From NCBI GenBank assembly GCA_003989085.1, contig RXIV01000012.1, positions 1 through 57,965 of the forward strand: a DNA stretch of 57,965 nt, given 5' to 3'. This document shows positions 26,991-35,113 of the stretch, one piece after another (within the stretch, counting starts at the first letter, position 1; each line of letters begins with the position of its first letter). The stretch comes from Candidatus Competibacteraceae bacterium. Its GTDB lineage: Bacteria; Pseudomonadota; Gammaproteobacteria; Competibacterales; Competibacteraceae. A program made the position numbers and the translations under genes. Below the pieces are notes generated by a model, which ran no database searches, had not been told where the DNA came from, and saw only the letters and a list, made by a program, of their open reading frames with translations.

Positions 26991-28274
26991 ATGTCCGACC
27001 CAACGGTGCAAGATAATACTCCTCTGCCGGATGATCCCGAATCTGCCGCGAACTCAGAGGCCAACCCGGAACCTGCTAGGTTGCCATTGACCGGTATCCG
27101 GGTGATCGATCTGGGAACCTTTCTGGCCGGTCCGCACGCCGCCTCGGTACTGGGCGAGTTTGGCGCGGAAGTGCTGAAAGTCGAGCATCCCATTGCCGGC
27201 GATCCGATGAGGCGTTTCGGGACGCCGACCAAACGCCATGACGCAACCTTGGTCTGGCTTAGCGAAGCCCGCAACCGCAAATCAGTTACGTTGGACCTGC
27301 ACCAACCGGAGGGTGTGCAACTGTTCCTGCGGCTGATCGGAAAATCCGACGTGCTGATTGAAAACTTCCGGCCCGGAACGATGGAGGCATGGGGACTGGG
27401 CTGGCCGGAACTGAGCGCGGCCAATCCCCGACTGATTTACTTGCGGGTGTCGGGCTATGGGCAAACCGGGCCGTATCGCCACCGTTCCGGCTTCGCCCAT
27501 ATTGCCCATGCCTTCGGTGGCCTGTCCTATCTGGCCGGATTCCCCGGTGAAACGCCGGTGTTGCCCGGCACTGTGCCGCTGGGCGACTACTTCTCCAGCC
27601 TGTACGGGGCTATCGGCATCCTGATGGCGCTGCGTCACCGCGATAAAAGCGGGCGTGGGCAGATTATTGATGTCGGCATTTACGAGGCGGTCTTCCGGCA
27701 ACTGGATGAGATTGCCGCCTCCTACGGTCTGTTGGGTAAGGTGCGGGAGCGGGAAGGCTCCGGCAGCTTCGTCGCGGTGCCGCATGGTCATTTCCGCACC
27801 CAGGATGACAAGTGGATCGCGATTGCTTGCACCACCGACAAGATGTTTGAGCGGCTAGCTGAAGCGATGGAACGCCCGGAGCTGGCGTCTTCGGCCTTGT
27901 ACGGCGAGCAGCGTAAGCGCTTGGCGGCCCGCAATGAAGTCAATCAGATCGTCACTGAATGGGTGGGATCGCTGCCCCGCACCACGGTGTTGAATCGCTG
28001 CCTGGACAAGGAAGTGCCGGTTGGCAAGCTCAACAGCATCGCTGACATCTTTGAAGATGAACATTTTCAGGCGCGAGGCAATCTGGTCACTCTGGAAGAA
28101 CCTGGTTTGGGCGAGGTGGTGGTTCCCGGCGTCACGCCCACCTTGTCGGCAACTCCCGGTCGGGTTCATAACCTGGGGCCGGCGTTGGGCAACGCCACCT
28201 ACGAAGTCATGCGTGAACTGCTAGGGTTGGCCGCTGACGACATCAAGCGACTACGCCAGCGCAAGATCATCTAA
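26991..28274 (+). CDS. Family III CoA transferase, SmtA/SmtB-like (succinyl-CoA:malate CoA-transferase type)
   Basis: The 427-aa product is a CaiB/BaiF family III CoA transferase: an N-terminal [20 protein letters not shown] strand, [22 protein letters not shown] and the catalytic Asp199 in [11 protein letters not shown]. About 22 extra N-terminal residues precede the domain. It is clearly paralogous to the next gene. In Chloroflexus aurantiacus, SmtA and SmtB are two such subunits that activate malate with succinyl-CoA. The order smt-smt-meh here matches that precedent and supports the assignment, though family III members for itaconate or citramalate look alike. First gene of the operon; ATG at 26991. 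Confidence 0.75.
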   Translation: MSDPTVQDNTPLPDDPESAANSEANPEPARLPLTGIRVIDLGTFLAGPHAASVLGEFGAEVLKVEHPIAGDPMRRFGTPTKRHDATLVWLSEARNRKSVTLDLHQPEGVQLFLRLIGKSDVLIENFRPGTMEAWGLGWPELSAANPRLIYLRVSGYGQTGPYRHRSGFAHIAHAFGGLSYLAGFPGETPVLPGTVPLGDYFSSLYGAIGILMALRHRDKSGRGQIIDVGIYEAVFRQLDEIAASYGLLGKVREREGSGSFVAVPHGHFRTQDDKWIAIACTTDKMFERLAEAMERPELASSALYGEQRKRLAARNEVNQIVTEWVGSLPRTTVLNRCLDKEVPVGKLNSIADIFEDEHFQARGNLVTLEEPGLGEVVVPGVTPTLSATPGRVHNLGPALGNATYEVMRELLGLAADDIKRLRQRKII

Positions 28275-28297
28275 TCCAAACTTTCCGGGAGAATGCG

Positions 28298-29518
28298 ATG
28301 AGCACTGTTGATGAAACCGAACTGCCGTTGGCCGGGATCTTGGTGATCGATGTCGCCACCGTGATCGCTGCGCCTTATTGCGCCGGCATTCTCGGTGAAT
28401 TTGGCGCTGAAGTGCTGAAAGTCGAGCATCCGGTCGGTGGCGACATTTGTCGGCGTTACGGCACGCCGACGGCTCGGGGCGACACTCTGGCCTGGCTCAG
28501 TGAGGCTCGTAACAAGAAATCGGTCACCATTGATTTGCACCGCCCTGATGGCGTTGCAGTCTTTAAGCGCCTGATCGAAAAGGCTGATGTCCTGTGTGAA
28601 AACTTTCGGCCCGGCACTTTGGAAAAGTGGGGTTTGTCTTGGGAAACTCTGCACGCGATCAATCCGGGCCTGATCATGCTGCGCGTCACCGGCTACGGCC
28701 AGACGGGCCCTTACAAGGATCGGCCCGGTTTTGCCCGGATTGCCCATGCAGTCGGCGGTATTGCCTATCTGTCGGGAATGCCCAAGGGAACGCCGGTCAC
28801 GCCCGGCTCAACCACACTGGGTGATTATCTGACTGGATTGTATGGCTGTCTGGGTGTACTGATGGCGTTGCGGTATCGGGAGCAGACCGGTATTGGCCAA
28901 TACATTGACGCTGCCCTGTATGAGTCGGTATTCCGCTGCACCGATGAATTAGCTCCGGCCTATGCAATGTACGGCACGGTACGCGAACGGCATGGCCCAA
29001 CCCATAATGATTTTGCTTGTCCTTATGGACATTTTCCGACCAAGGATGGTAAATGGATCGCGATTGCCTGCGCCACCGACAAGCTGTTTGTGCGTTTGAC
29101 GGAAGCAATGGGCCGAACTGAACTAGCCTCTTCCGGCTTATATGGAGAACAGAAAACCCGGTTGGAAAACCGGCATGATGTTAATGAAATCGTCCGGGAT
29201 TGGTGTGGTTCATTAACTCGTGAAGAGATTCTGCAACGCTGTTTCGCGACAGGAGCACCGGCGGGGCCATTGAATAATATCGCTGATATTTTTGGGGATC
29301 GTCAATTCCACGCCCGACGTAATCTGGTGGCGATAGATGAGCAAGATTTAGGCGAGACTATTGTGGTCCCTGCGGTGATTCCACGCCTGTCGGAAACTCC
29401 GGGGAAGATTCGCCATTTGGGGCCAAAGTTGGGACAACACACTGAAGAAATTCTGGAGAATCTGCTGGGGATGAGCCAAGAGGAAATCAGCGGATTAAAA
29501 AAGAAACGAGTGATTTAA
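28298..29518 (+). CDS. Family III CoA transferase, second SmtA/SmtB-like subunit
   Basis: The 406-aa protein parallels the preceding one: [43 protein letters not shown] segments, [15 protein letters not shown] and the catalytic Asp176 in [11 protein letters not shown]. The two probably form a heteromer that transfers CoA from succinyl-CoA to L-malate or citramalate. The gene starts 23 bp after its partner with a GGAG ribosome binding site and is 38 bp before the hydratase gene. The last third of the gene becomes noticeably more AT-rich than the first. Confidence 0.75.
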   Translation: MSTVDETELPLAGILVIDVATVIAAPYCAGILGEFGAEVLKVEHPVGGDICRRYGTPTARGDTLAWLSEARNKKSVTIDLHRPDGVAVFKRLIEKADVLCENFRPGTLEKWGLSWETLHAINPGLIMLRVTGYGQTGPYKDRPGFARIAHAVGGIAYLSGMPKGTPVTPGSTTLGDYLTGLYGCLGVLMALRYREQTGIGQYIDAALYESVFRCTDELAPAYAMYGTVRERHGPTHNDFACPYGHFPTKDGKWIAIACATDKLFVRLTEAMGRTELASSGLYGEQKTRLENRHDVNEIVRDWCGSLTREEILQRCFATGAPAGPLNNIADIFGDRQFHARRNLVAIDEQDLGETIVVPAVIPRLSETPGKIRHLGPKLGQHTEEILENLLGMSQEEISGLKKKRVI

Positions 29519-29556
29519 CACTTAGAGATCATAAAACAAGAGGAGAATCAAAAGCA

Positions 29557-30399
29557 ATGAGCGAAGTTAATGGTCAGGATTGGGTTGGCCGCGTTGAAGA
29601 ACGGTATGACCGGATTGATCCGACACCGGTACTGGCAATGGCTCGCACCCTGGATGATCGGGATTTTATGGTTAAGGAGGGAGAGTCATTACCGGAACTC
29701 TGGCATTGGCTGTATTTTCTTCCGACAGTCGCCCAGTCTGATATTGGTGCTGATGGACATCCAAAGAAGGGTGGGTTTTTGCCGCCTATTGCCCTGGAAA
29801 GACGAATGTGGGCCAGCAGCCGACTGACTTTTCATCAGGACTTGATTGTGGGCAAGAAAATCCGCAAGACTTCAGAGATTCTCAAAGTTTCAGAAAAACA
29901 GGGTAAAACTGGCAGTATGGTTTTTGTTACTGTTCAGCATTCGACTTATTCAGAAAAAGGGCTGGCAATTACTGAGGAACAAGATATTGTTTACTTACCA
30001 ATGCCAAAAATTTTTACCCCACCACCGCCCAATTCTGTTCCAGAAACGCTGCAATGGCGAGAAGACTATTCGGTTGATCCGGTTTTGCTGTTCCGTTTTT
30101 CTGCATTGACCTTTAATGCGCATCGGATTCATTATGATCGGAATTACGTCACTGAAGTGGAAAAATATCCGGGACTGGTGGTGCATGGCCCATTACAGGC
30201 ATTATTACTGATGGAATCAGCGAAGAAACATAATCCAGGACGGAAACCAGCCAGTTATAGTTTCAGAGCAGTAAGACCACTGTTCGATTTTGACAGGATA
30301 GCGGTTTGCGGCCAGCTAAAATCCGATGGCAGCCATCATTTATACACGGTTAATGGCGATAGCCAGATCGCCATGCAAGCCGAGATTGTTTGGAGATAA
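29557..30399 (+). CDS. meh: MaoC-fold hydratase, mesaconyl-C4-CoA hydratase-like
   Basis: The 280-aa protein has a divergent N-terminal hot-dog half (LPELWHWLYFLPTVAQSDIG, WASSRLTFHQDLIVG) and an active C-terminal half with the hydratase-2 type motif FNAHRIHYDRNYVTEVEKYP followed by GLVVHGPL. The length matches mesaconyl-C4-CoA hydratase (Meh), which forms (S)-citramalyl-CoA in the second cycle of the 3-hydroxypropionate bi-cycle. Itaconyl-CoA hydratase is the closest alternative and has a similar design. An AGAGGAG ribosome binding site precedes the start. The gene is clearly lower in GC than the genes before 28300. Confidence 0.68.
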   Translation: MSEVNGQDWVGRVEERYDRIDPTPVLAMARTLDDRDFMVKEGESLPELWHWLYFLPTVAQSDIGADGHPKKGGFLPPIALERRMWASSRLTFHQDLIVGKKIRKTSEILKVSEKQGKTGSMVFVTVQHSTYSEKGLAITEEQDIVYLPMPKIFTPPPPNSVPETLQWREDYSVDPVLLFRFSALTFNAHRIHYDRNYVTEVEKYPGLVVHGPLQALLLMESAKKHNPGRKPASYSFRAVRPLFDFDRIAVCGQLKSDGSHHLYTVNGDSQIAMQAEIVWR

Positions 30400-30402
30400 A
30401 AA

Positions 30403-31323
30403 ATGTCTGAAAAATTAGAGCGTTCTGTTTTATTGGCTCCGGGTTCCAACTGGAAAATGATCGAGAAAACTGCGGCATCCAAAGCCGATGCTGTTTGTAT
30501 CGATCTGGAAGATGCTGTTGCTCCTGAAGAAAAACCGGCAGGTCGGGCGAATGTGATTCGCGCCTGTCAGGAGCTGGATTTCGGCAATAAATTACGGATG
30601 TTCAGGATGAATGGACTGGATACCCACTTTGCCTATCGCGATCTGGTGGAAATTATCGAAGTGGTGGGTGATCAGATTGATCTGGTGGTTGTGCCGAAGG
30701 TCAGTCGTCCGGAAGATATCCTGTTCGTGGACACACTGCTTGGACAGATTGAAAGTTATAAAGGTTATTCGCGTAAAATTGGTATTGAGGCTCTGATTGA
30801 AACTGCACTGGGTTGCGTTAATATCAAGGAAATTGCTGCGTCTTCTGAACGACTGGAGGGATTAGTTTACGGCCCTGGCGATTATGCTGCTTCGGTGCGA
30901 ATGCCATTGGAGTCCATCGGGGAGATGGATGAAAATGATGTGCTTTATCCCGGCCACCGCTGGCATCATGTCATGCAGTCACTGGTGAGTGCAGCCAGAG
31001 CCTATGGCAAGCGGGTCATTGATGGACCGTTTGCCGGAATCAAAAACATTGAGGGTTTGACACAGGCCTGTAAAATCAGCCGGGCGATGGGCTTCGATGG
31101 CAAGTGGTGTATTCATCCGGGCCAGCTTGAGACCGTCAATCAAACTTTTGTTCCATCGCCAAAAGATATTGCCTGGGCGCAACAAGTCCTGGATAAGTAT
31201 GAAGCGGCATTAAAGGAAGGGCGGGGCGCAATTAGCGTCAATGGCAAGATGATCGATGTCGCCTCGCTTAGAATATGTGAAAACATCGTCAATAAAGCGA
31301 AGTCAGCTGGATTGTTGAACTGA
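30403..31323 (+). CDS. mcl: Malyl-CoA / citramalyl-CoA lyase (CitE-like), Mcl-type
   Basis: The 306-aa TIM-barrel lyase has RSVLLAPGSNWKMIEK, the metal-site segment AVCIDLEDAVAPEEK, LVVVPKVSRPEDILFVD and IGIEALIETALGCVNIKEI. The later VYGPGDYAASVRMP and CIHPGQLETVNQTFVPSP complete the active-site lid. The pattern PKV-x-DI-FVD-L plus ALIETALG-VN-EIA-S is like Chloroflexus Mcl more than plain citrate lyase beta subunits. Mcl condenses or cleaves malyl-CoA, beta-methylmalyl-CoA and citramalyl-CoA, giving glyoxylate, acetyl-CoA, propionyl-CoA and pyruvate. It starts 3 bp after the hydratase stop, so the two are tightly coupled. Confidence 0.7.
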   Translation: MSEKLERSVLLAPGSNWKMIEKTAASKADAVCIDLEDAVAPEEKPAGRANVIRACQELDFGNKLRMFRMNGLDTHFAYRDLVEIIEVVGDQIDLVVVPKVSRPEDILFVDTLLGQIESYKGYSRKIGIEALIETALGCVNIKEIAASSERLEGLVYGPGDYAASVRMPLESIGEMDENDVLYPGHRWHHVMQSLVSAARAYGKRVIDGPFAGIKNIEGLTQACKISRAMGFDGKWCIHPGQLETVNQTFVPSPKDIAWAQQVLDKYEAALKEGRGAISVNGKMIDVASLRICENIVNKAKSAGLLN

Positions 31324-31343
31324 ACAGCAAGGTCACGAATTCA

Positions 31344-32564
31344 ATGAGTAAGATACTGGAAGGATTGCGTATTGTGGAGGGATCCGCCTTTGTCGCTGCG
31401 CCATTGGCCGGGATGACTCTAGCGCAGATGGGTGCAGATGTCATTCGCTTTGACCGGATTCAGGGCGGGCTGGATTATCACCGCTGGCCGGTGACCAATG
31501 AGAATAAAAGCCTGTTCTGGGCTGGATTGAATAAGGGCAAGCGATCGATTGCGGTCGATTTGAACAGTCCACAGGGTCAGGAAATCATTACTGGCCTCAT
31601 TTGCTCTCCTGATCCCAATGCCGGTATTTTCCTGACCAATCTCCGGGTCCGTGGCTGGATGGATTATGAACACCTGAAAAAGCACCGCGATGATTTAATC
31701 ATGATGACAGTGTTGGGCAGTCGGGACGGTGGCCCGGCTGTCGATTACACGATCAATCCAGGCGTGGGCTTTCCTCATGCCACTGGCCCGGAGGATTCCA
31801 TTGATCCGGTCTGTCATGTATTGCCCGCCTGGGATTGCATCACCGGTCAGATGCTGGCGCTGGGACTACTGGCGGCGGAGCGGCATCGCAGAATAACAGG
31901 ACAGGGTCAGGCAGTTGAAATTGCGCTGAAGGATGTGGCGTTGGCGATGCTAGGCCATCTGGGAATTATTGGTGAAGTCGCCATTAATGACTTTGATCGA
32001 CCCAAATACGGCAATTATCTTTATGGTGCTTATGGACAGGAGTTTCAAACCGCTGACGATAAAAGGGTCATGATCGTGGGGTTAACCCGGCGGCAATGGG
32101 AGGGACTGTGCAAGGTTACTGGATTACAAGCGGAAATACAGTCTTTAGGAGAACAACTGGGCCTGAACTTAAACCACGAGGGCGACCGGTTCCAGGCCAG
32201 GAAAGAGATTACCGCTTTGCTGGAGCCGTGGTTCCGGGCCAGAAAAGTCACCGATTTCGCCCGGCCTTTTAATGAAGCTGGCGTGACCTGGTCGGTGTTT
32301 CGCACCTTCCGGCAAACTCTGGAACAAGACCCGGATTGCTCGCTGCAACACCCGATGTTCAGCATGGTGGAGCAACCGGGCATCGGCAGCTATCTGACAC
32401 CCGGCAGTCCATTTGAATTCAGCCGCTGTGAACGGCAACCCCCAAGACCGGCAGCTGTCCTGGGGGAGCATACCGACGAAATTCTGGCCGGGATTCTCGG
32501 CCTGAGCGATGCGGAAATTTCGCGGTTGCACGAGGCTAAAGTGGTAGCCGGGCCACGCCTTTAG
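31344..32564 (+). CDS. mct: Family III CoA transferase, Mct-like (mesaconyl-CoA C1-C4 CoA transferase)
   Basis: The 406-aa protein is family III but distinct from the two upstream paralogues. It starts LEGLRIVEGSAFVAAPLAGM, has IRFDRIQGGLDYHRWP with NKGKRSIAVDLNSPQG, and the catalytic Asp164 in LPAWDCITGQMLALG. This shape fits Mct, which moves CoA within mesaconyl-CoA from the C1 to the C4 carboxyl, and the length is that of known Mct. It follows the lyase gene by 20 bp. It is the last gene of the operon; a stable hairpin lies just after the stop. Confidence 0.68.
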   Translation: MSKILEGLRIVEGSAFVAAPLAGMTLAQMGADVIRFDRIQGGLDYHRWPVTNENKSLFWAGLNKGKRSIAVDLNSPQGQEIITGLICSPDPNAGIFLTNLRVRGWMDYEHLKKHRDDLIMMTVLGSRDGGPAVDYTINPGVGFPHATGPEDSIDPVCHVLPAWDCITGQMLALGLLAAERHRRITGQGQAVEIALKDVALAMLGHLGIIGEVAINDFDRPKYGNYLYGAYGQEFQTADDKRVMIVGLTRRQWEGLCKVTGLQAEIQSLGEQLGLNLNHEGDRFQARKEITALLEPWFRARKVTDFARPFNEAGVTWSVFRTFRQTLEQDPDCSLQHPMFSMVEQPGIGSYLTPGSPFEFSRCERQPPRPAAVLGEHTDEILAGILGLSDAEISRLHEAKVVAGPRL

Positions 32565-32570
32565 AAAGTA

Positions 32571-32616
32571 GAAGCCCGTGGTTCTGCCCCCTCGTAATAT
32601 GAGGGGGAGTCGTGAC
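32571..32616 (+). mobile_element. Solitary IS200/IS605-type right-end hairpin; may act as terminator between convergent genes
   Basis: The segment opens with GAAGCCCGTGGTTCTG and has a perfect 7-bp stem CCCCCTC (32587-32593) / GAGGGGG (32601-32607), followed by GAGTCGTGACG. GAAGCC before a C-rich stem and GGGGAGTCGTGAC after it are typical of right ends of tnpB-type IS200/IS605 elements. No transposase gene is near. It sits between two convergent genes, where the stem could also slow transcription from both sides, although neither strand has a T-run. Confidence 0.45.
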
Positions 32617-32628
32617 GTTGGGTCATGC

Positions 32629-33510
32629 TCAGCCAGCGGCTTCCATGACGGTAATGGCGTCGGCCATGCCGACCACCCGGCGAGCGCTTTCAACATGGAG
32701 GTTTTCGACCAGCCGTCCGTCCACCACTACTACGCCTTCACCCCGCGCTGCGGCCGCTGCATAGGCTTCGATGATGCGGCGCGACCAAGCGACATCCTCC
32801 GGGCGAGGGGTAAAGACTTTATTGCAGGGCGCAAGCTGTTTCGGGTGGATCAGCGTCTTGCCGTCAAAGCCGAGTTCGTGGCCCTGCTGGCAGGCAAATT
32901 CAAACCCGGCCTCGTCATTCAGATCCAGATAAACCCCATCGAGAATGGCTAGACCTGCGGCGCGCGCGGCCAGCAGACACAACCCCAGCGACGCCATGAA
33001 GGGCAGGCGTTCGTGAGTGTGGGCGCAATCCAGTTCCTTAGCCAGGTCCGAAGTCCCCATCACCAAGCATTCCATACGCGGGGTCGATTCGGCGATCCGC
33101 TGTGATTCCAAAATGCTGCGCGGGGTTTCCATCATCGCCCAGATGGTCATCGACTCCGGGGCGCCGTTGGCCCGCATGATCGATTCCATGTGCCGGATCG
33201 CGTCGGCGCTTTCCACCTTGGGCAATAGCAGGGCGTTGGCCCCGGACTTTGAAGCCAGGGCGATGTCGTCGTAGCCCCATTTAGTCGACAGGGCGTTGAC
33301 CCGGATAATCAGTTCGCGCATTCCAAAACCGCCGGCGGCGACCGCTTCGCACACCTGCTTACGGGCCAGTTCCTTGGCATCCGGGGCGACCGCGTCTTCC
33401 AGATCGAGAATCAGGCCATCGGCGGCCAGAGCGCGGGCTTTTTCAAGAGCGCGGGCGTTGGAGCCAGGCATATACAACACACTGCGACGGGGGCGCACGG
33501 ATTTAGGCAT
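32629..33510 (-). CDS. CitE/HpcH-family CoA-ester lyase, citramalyl-CoA or malyl-CoA lyase-like
   Basis: The 293-aa lyase starts MPKSVRPRRSVLYMPGSNAR and has GLILDLEDAVAPDAKELAR (metal-binding acidic pair), ELIIRVNALSTKWGYDD, LLLPKVESADAI, AMMETPRSILES, LVMGTSDLAKEL and GFDGKTLIHPKQLAPCNKVF. It is a homologue of the Mcl-like protein at 30403 but belongs to the standard (3S)-malyl-/citramalyl-CoA lyase branch. It faces the operon from the opposite strand, so it is regulated separately. A GGGAG ribosome binding site supports the ATG at 33510. Its substrate among malyl-, methylmalyl- and citramalyl-CoA cannot be read from the sequence. Confidence 0.8.
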   Translation of the reverse strand: MPKSVRPRRSVLYMPGSNARALEKARALAADGLILDLEDAVAPDAKELARKQVCEAVAAGGFGMRELIIRVNALSTKWGYDDIALASKSGANALLLPKVESADAIRHMESIMRANGAPESMTIWAMMETPRSILESQRIAESTPRMECLVMGTSDLAKELDCAHTHERLPFMASLGLCLLAARAAGLAILDGVYLDLNDEAGFEFACQQGHELGFDGKTLIHPKQLAPCNKVFTPRPEDVAWSRRIIEAYAAAAARGEGVVVVDGRLVENLHVESARRVVGMADAITVMEAAG

Positions 33511-33720
33511 GGGGATTCTCCCTAGGTTATGAACAATAAAACGCCAATCAAACACTGAAAGTAAGGGTAGCACAAGCCACACAGTCTGGCCGAGTAGGGT
33601 ATCCAGCGCTTTCCTGTTGTTTACCGGATGCAGCGGCTTTGGTTTAATAGCCGGCCCATCAAAAAACTGCGCTACCTCTTAGCGAACCTGAATCAGCACA
33701 TTATAAAGTCCCTGCCGCCT

Positions 33721-34251
33721 ATGAAAATGCTTGAAACCCTACTGGAACGCACCATTTTGCTGAGTCGCTGGCTGCTGGCGCCGCTGTACCTGGCGCTGAT
33801 TGCCGTGCTGATTCTGTTCACGGTCAAAGCCTTCCAGGAAGTCATTCACCTGTTCACAATCATCATCACCGTCAGCGAGGTGGAGCTGGTTTTGTCAGTG
33901 CTGGCGCTGATCGATCTGGCGCTGATCGCCAATCTGCTGGTGATGGTGATCCTCAGCAGCTACGAAACCTTTGTTTCCAGGTTGGATGTGACCGAGGATC
34001 AGGAAAAACCGGCTTGGATCAGCAAAACTGATGCTGCGACGATCAAAATCAAGCTGGCCGTTTCCATCGTTGCTATTTCTTCCATTCACCTGCTCAAGGC
34101 GTTTATGACAAGCGTGGCGCAGAAGGATGATGTGTCGTTATGGAACAACCAGGTGTTCTGGCTGGTGGTCATTCACCTGACGTTCGTAGCGTCAGCGCTG
34201 ATGATGGCGGTGATTGACCGGGTTGTGTTTGCCCAGCATCGGGATCACTGA
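33721..34251 (+). CDS. YqhA family (UPF0114) inner-membrane protein
   Basis: The 176-aa protein has three or four membrane helices: LLAPLYLALIAVLILFTVKA, LVLSVLALIDLALIANLLVM, a segment at IKLAVSIVAISSIHLLKAF and VFWLVVIHLTFVASALMMAV. With LLERTILLSRWLLAPLYL at the start and KPAWISKTDA in the cytoplasmic loop it matches the UPF0114 family, whose function is unknown. The ATG at 33721 is preferred; upstream codons to 33628 lack hydrophobic or conserved character. Its stop overlaps the convergent DUF815 gene by 7 bp. Confidence 0.9.
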   Translation: MKMLETLLERTILLSRWLLAPLYLALIAVLILFTVKAFQEVIHLFTIIITVSEVELVLSVLALIDLALIANLLVMVILSSYETFVSRLDVTEDQEKPAWISKTDAATIKIKLAVSIVAISSIHLLKAFMTSVAQKDDVSLWNNQVFWLVVIHLTFVASALMMAVIDRVVFAQHRDH

Positions 34252-35111
34252 TCAGCGAAAATCTGCCGGCCCACCCAGTCGCGGGCGAACTGCCAGGCAA
34301 CCCGGCCACTGCGCGATCCCCGCTGCAAGGCCCATTGCAAAGCCGCTGTCCGTGCGGTCTCCTCCAGTCCAGCGTTCCACCCCAGTTGCTCCAGCCAGTA
34401 GACGACAATCGCCAGATAGTCGTCCTGGCTGAAGGGGTGAAAGGCCAGCCACAGCCCAAACCGTTCTGACAGCGAGATTTTCTCCTCCACCGCCTCGCCG
34501 TAATGCAGCTCGCCCTCGATAAGGTGGGCATCCTGATTTTCGCGCAGATACTCAGGCAACAAGTGACGGCGGTTGGAGGTCGCGCACAACAGCATGTTGT
34601 CCGGGACGGCGCTGATCGAACCGTCCAGCATCGCCTTGAGCGCCTTGTAGCCGGGATCATCCGCTTCGAACGACAAGTCGTCGCAGTAGATGAGGAATCG
34701 TTCCGGGCGCTCAAACAGTGGATCAACGATGTCCGGCAAATCTAGCAGATCGTGCTTTTCCACTTCGATCAGTCGCAGTCCCCGGTCAGCGTATTCATTT
34801 AGCAGCGCTTTGATCAGCGACGACTTGCCAGTGCCTCGCGTTCCCCACAATAGTGCGTGATTGCAGGGCTGTCCGGCCAGAAACTGCCGCAGGTTCAGAT
34901 CCAGCGTCGCTTTCTGGCGATCGATTCGTTGCAGATCGGCCAGTCGCAGTTGATGAGGATGCCGCACCGGTTGAAGAACGCCGCGCTGACCAAACCGCCG
35001 CCAGCGGAATGCCCGGTAGCGTTGCCAGTCTGGAGATTCCAGTGGCTCAGGCAATAACGCATCGACCCGGTCCAAGGTCGCCACCAATCGCACCGCCAGC
35101 GTCTCATCCAC
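34245..35111 (-). CDS. DUF815-family AAA+ ATPase
   Basis: The 288-aa protein carries Walker A GTRGTGKSSLIKAL, Walker B RFLIYCDDLSFE, sensor LLCATSNRRHLLPEYL and a C-terminal AAA lid (GLWLAFHPFSQDDYLAIVVY). It fits the conserved DUF815 ATPases found in many proteobacteria, whose target is unknown. It is 2 bp downstream of prc on the same strand and is probably co-transcribed with it. It overlaps the convergent yqhA-like gene. Confidence 0.9.
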   Translation of the reverse strand: MDETLAVRLVATLDRVDALLPEPLESPDWQRYRAFRWRRFGQRGVLQPVRHPHQLRLADLQRIDRQKATLDLNLRQFLAGQPCNHALLWGTRGTGKSSLIKALLNEYADRGLRLIEVEKHDLLDLPDIVDPLFERPERFLIYCDDLSFEADDPGYKALKAMLDGSISAVPDNMLLCATSNRRHLLPEYLRENQDAHLIEGELHYGEAVEEKISLSERFGLWLAFHPFSQDDYLAIVVYWLEQLGWNAGLEETARTAALQWALQRGSRSGRVAWQFARDWVGRQIFADQ

Positions 35112-35113
35112 GA

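Noticed and set aside
33511..33720. Possible small gene in the divergent 210-bp gap between the second lyase and yqhA
   Set aside because: The upstream extension of the yqhA frame has no conserved or hydrophobic character. The gap probably holds only the two promoters, which I could not define.
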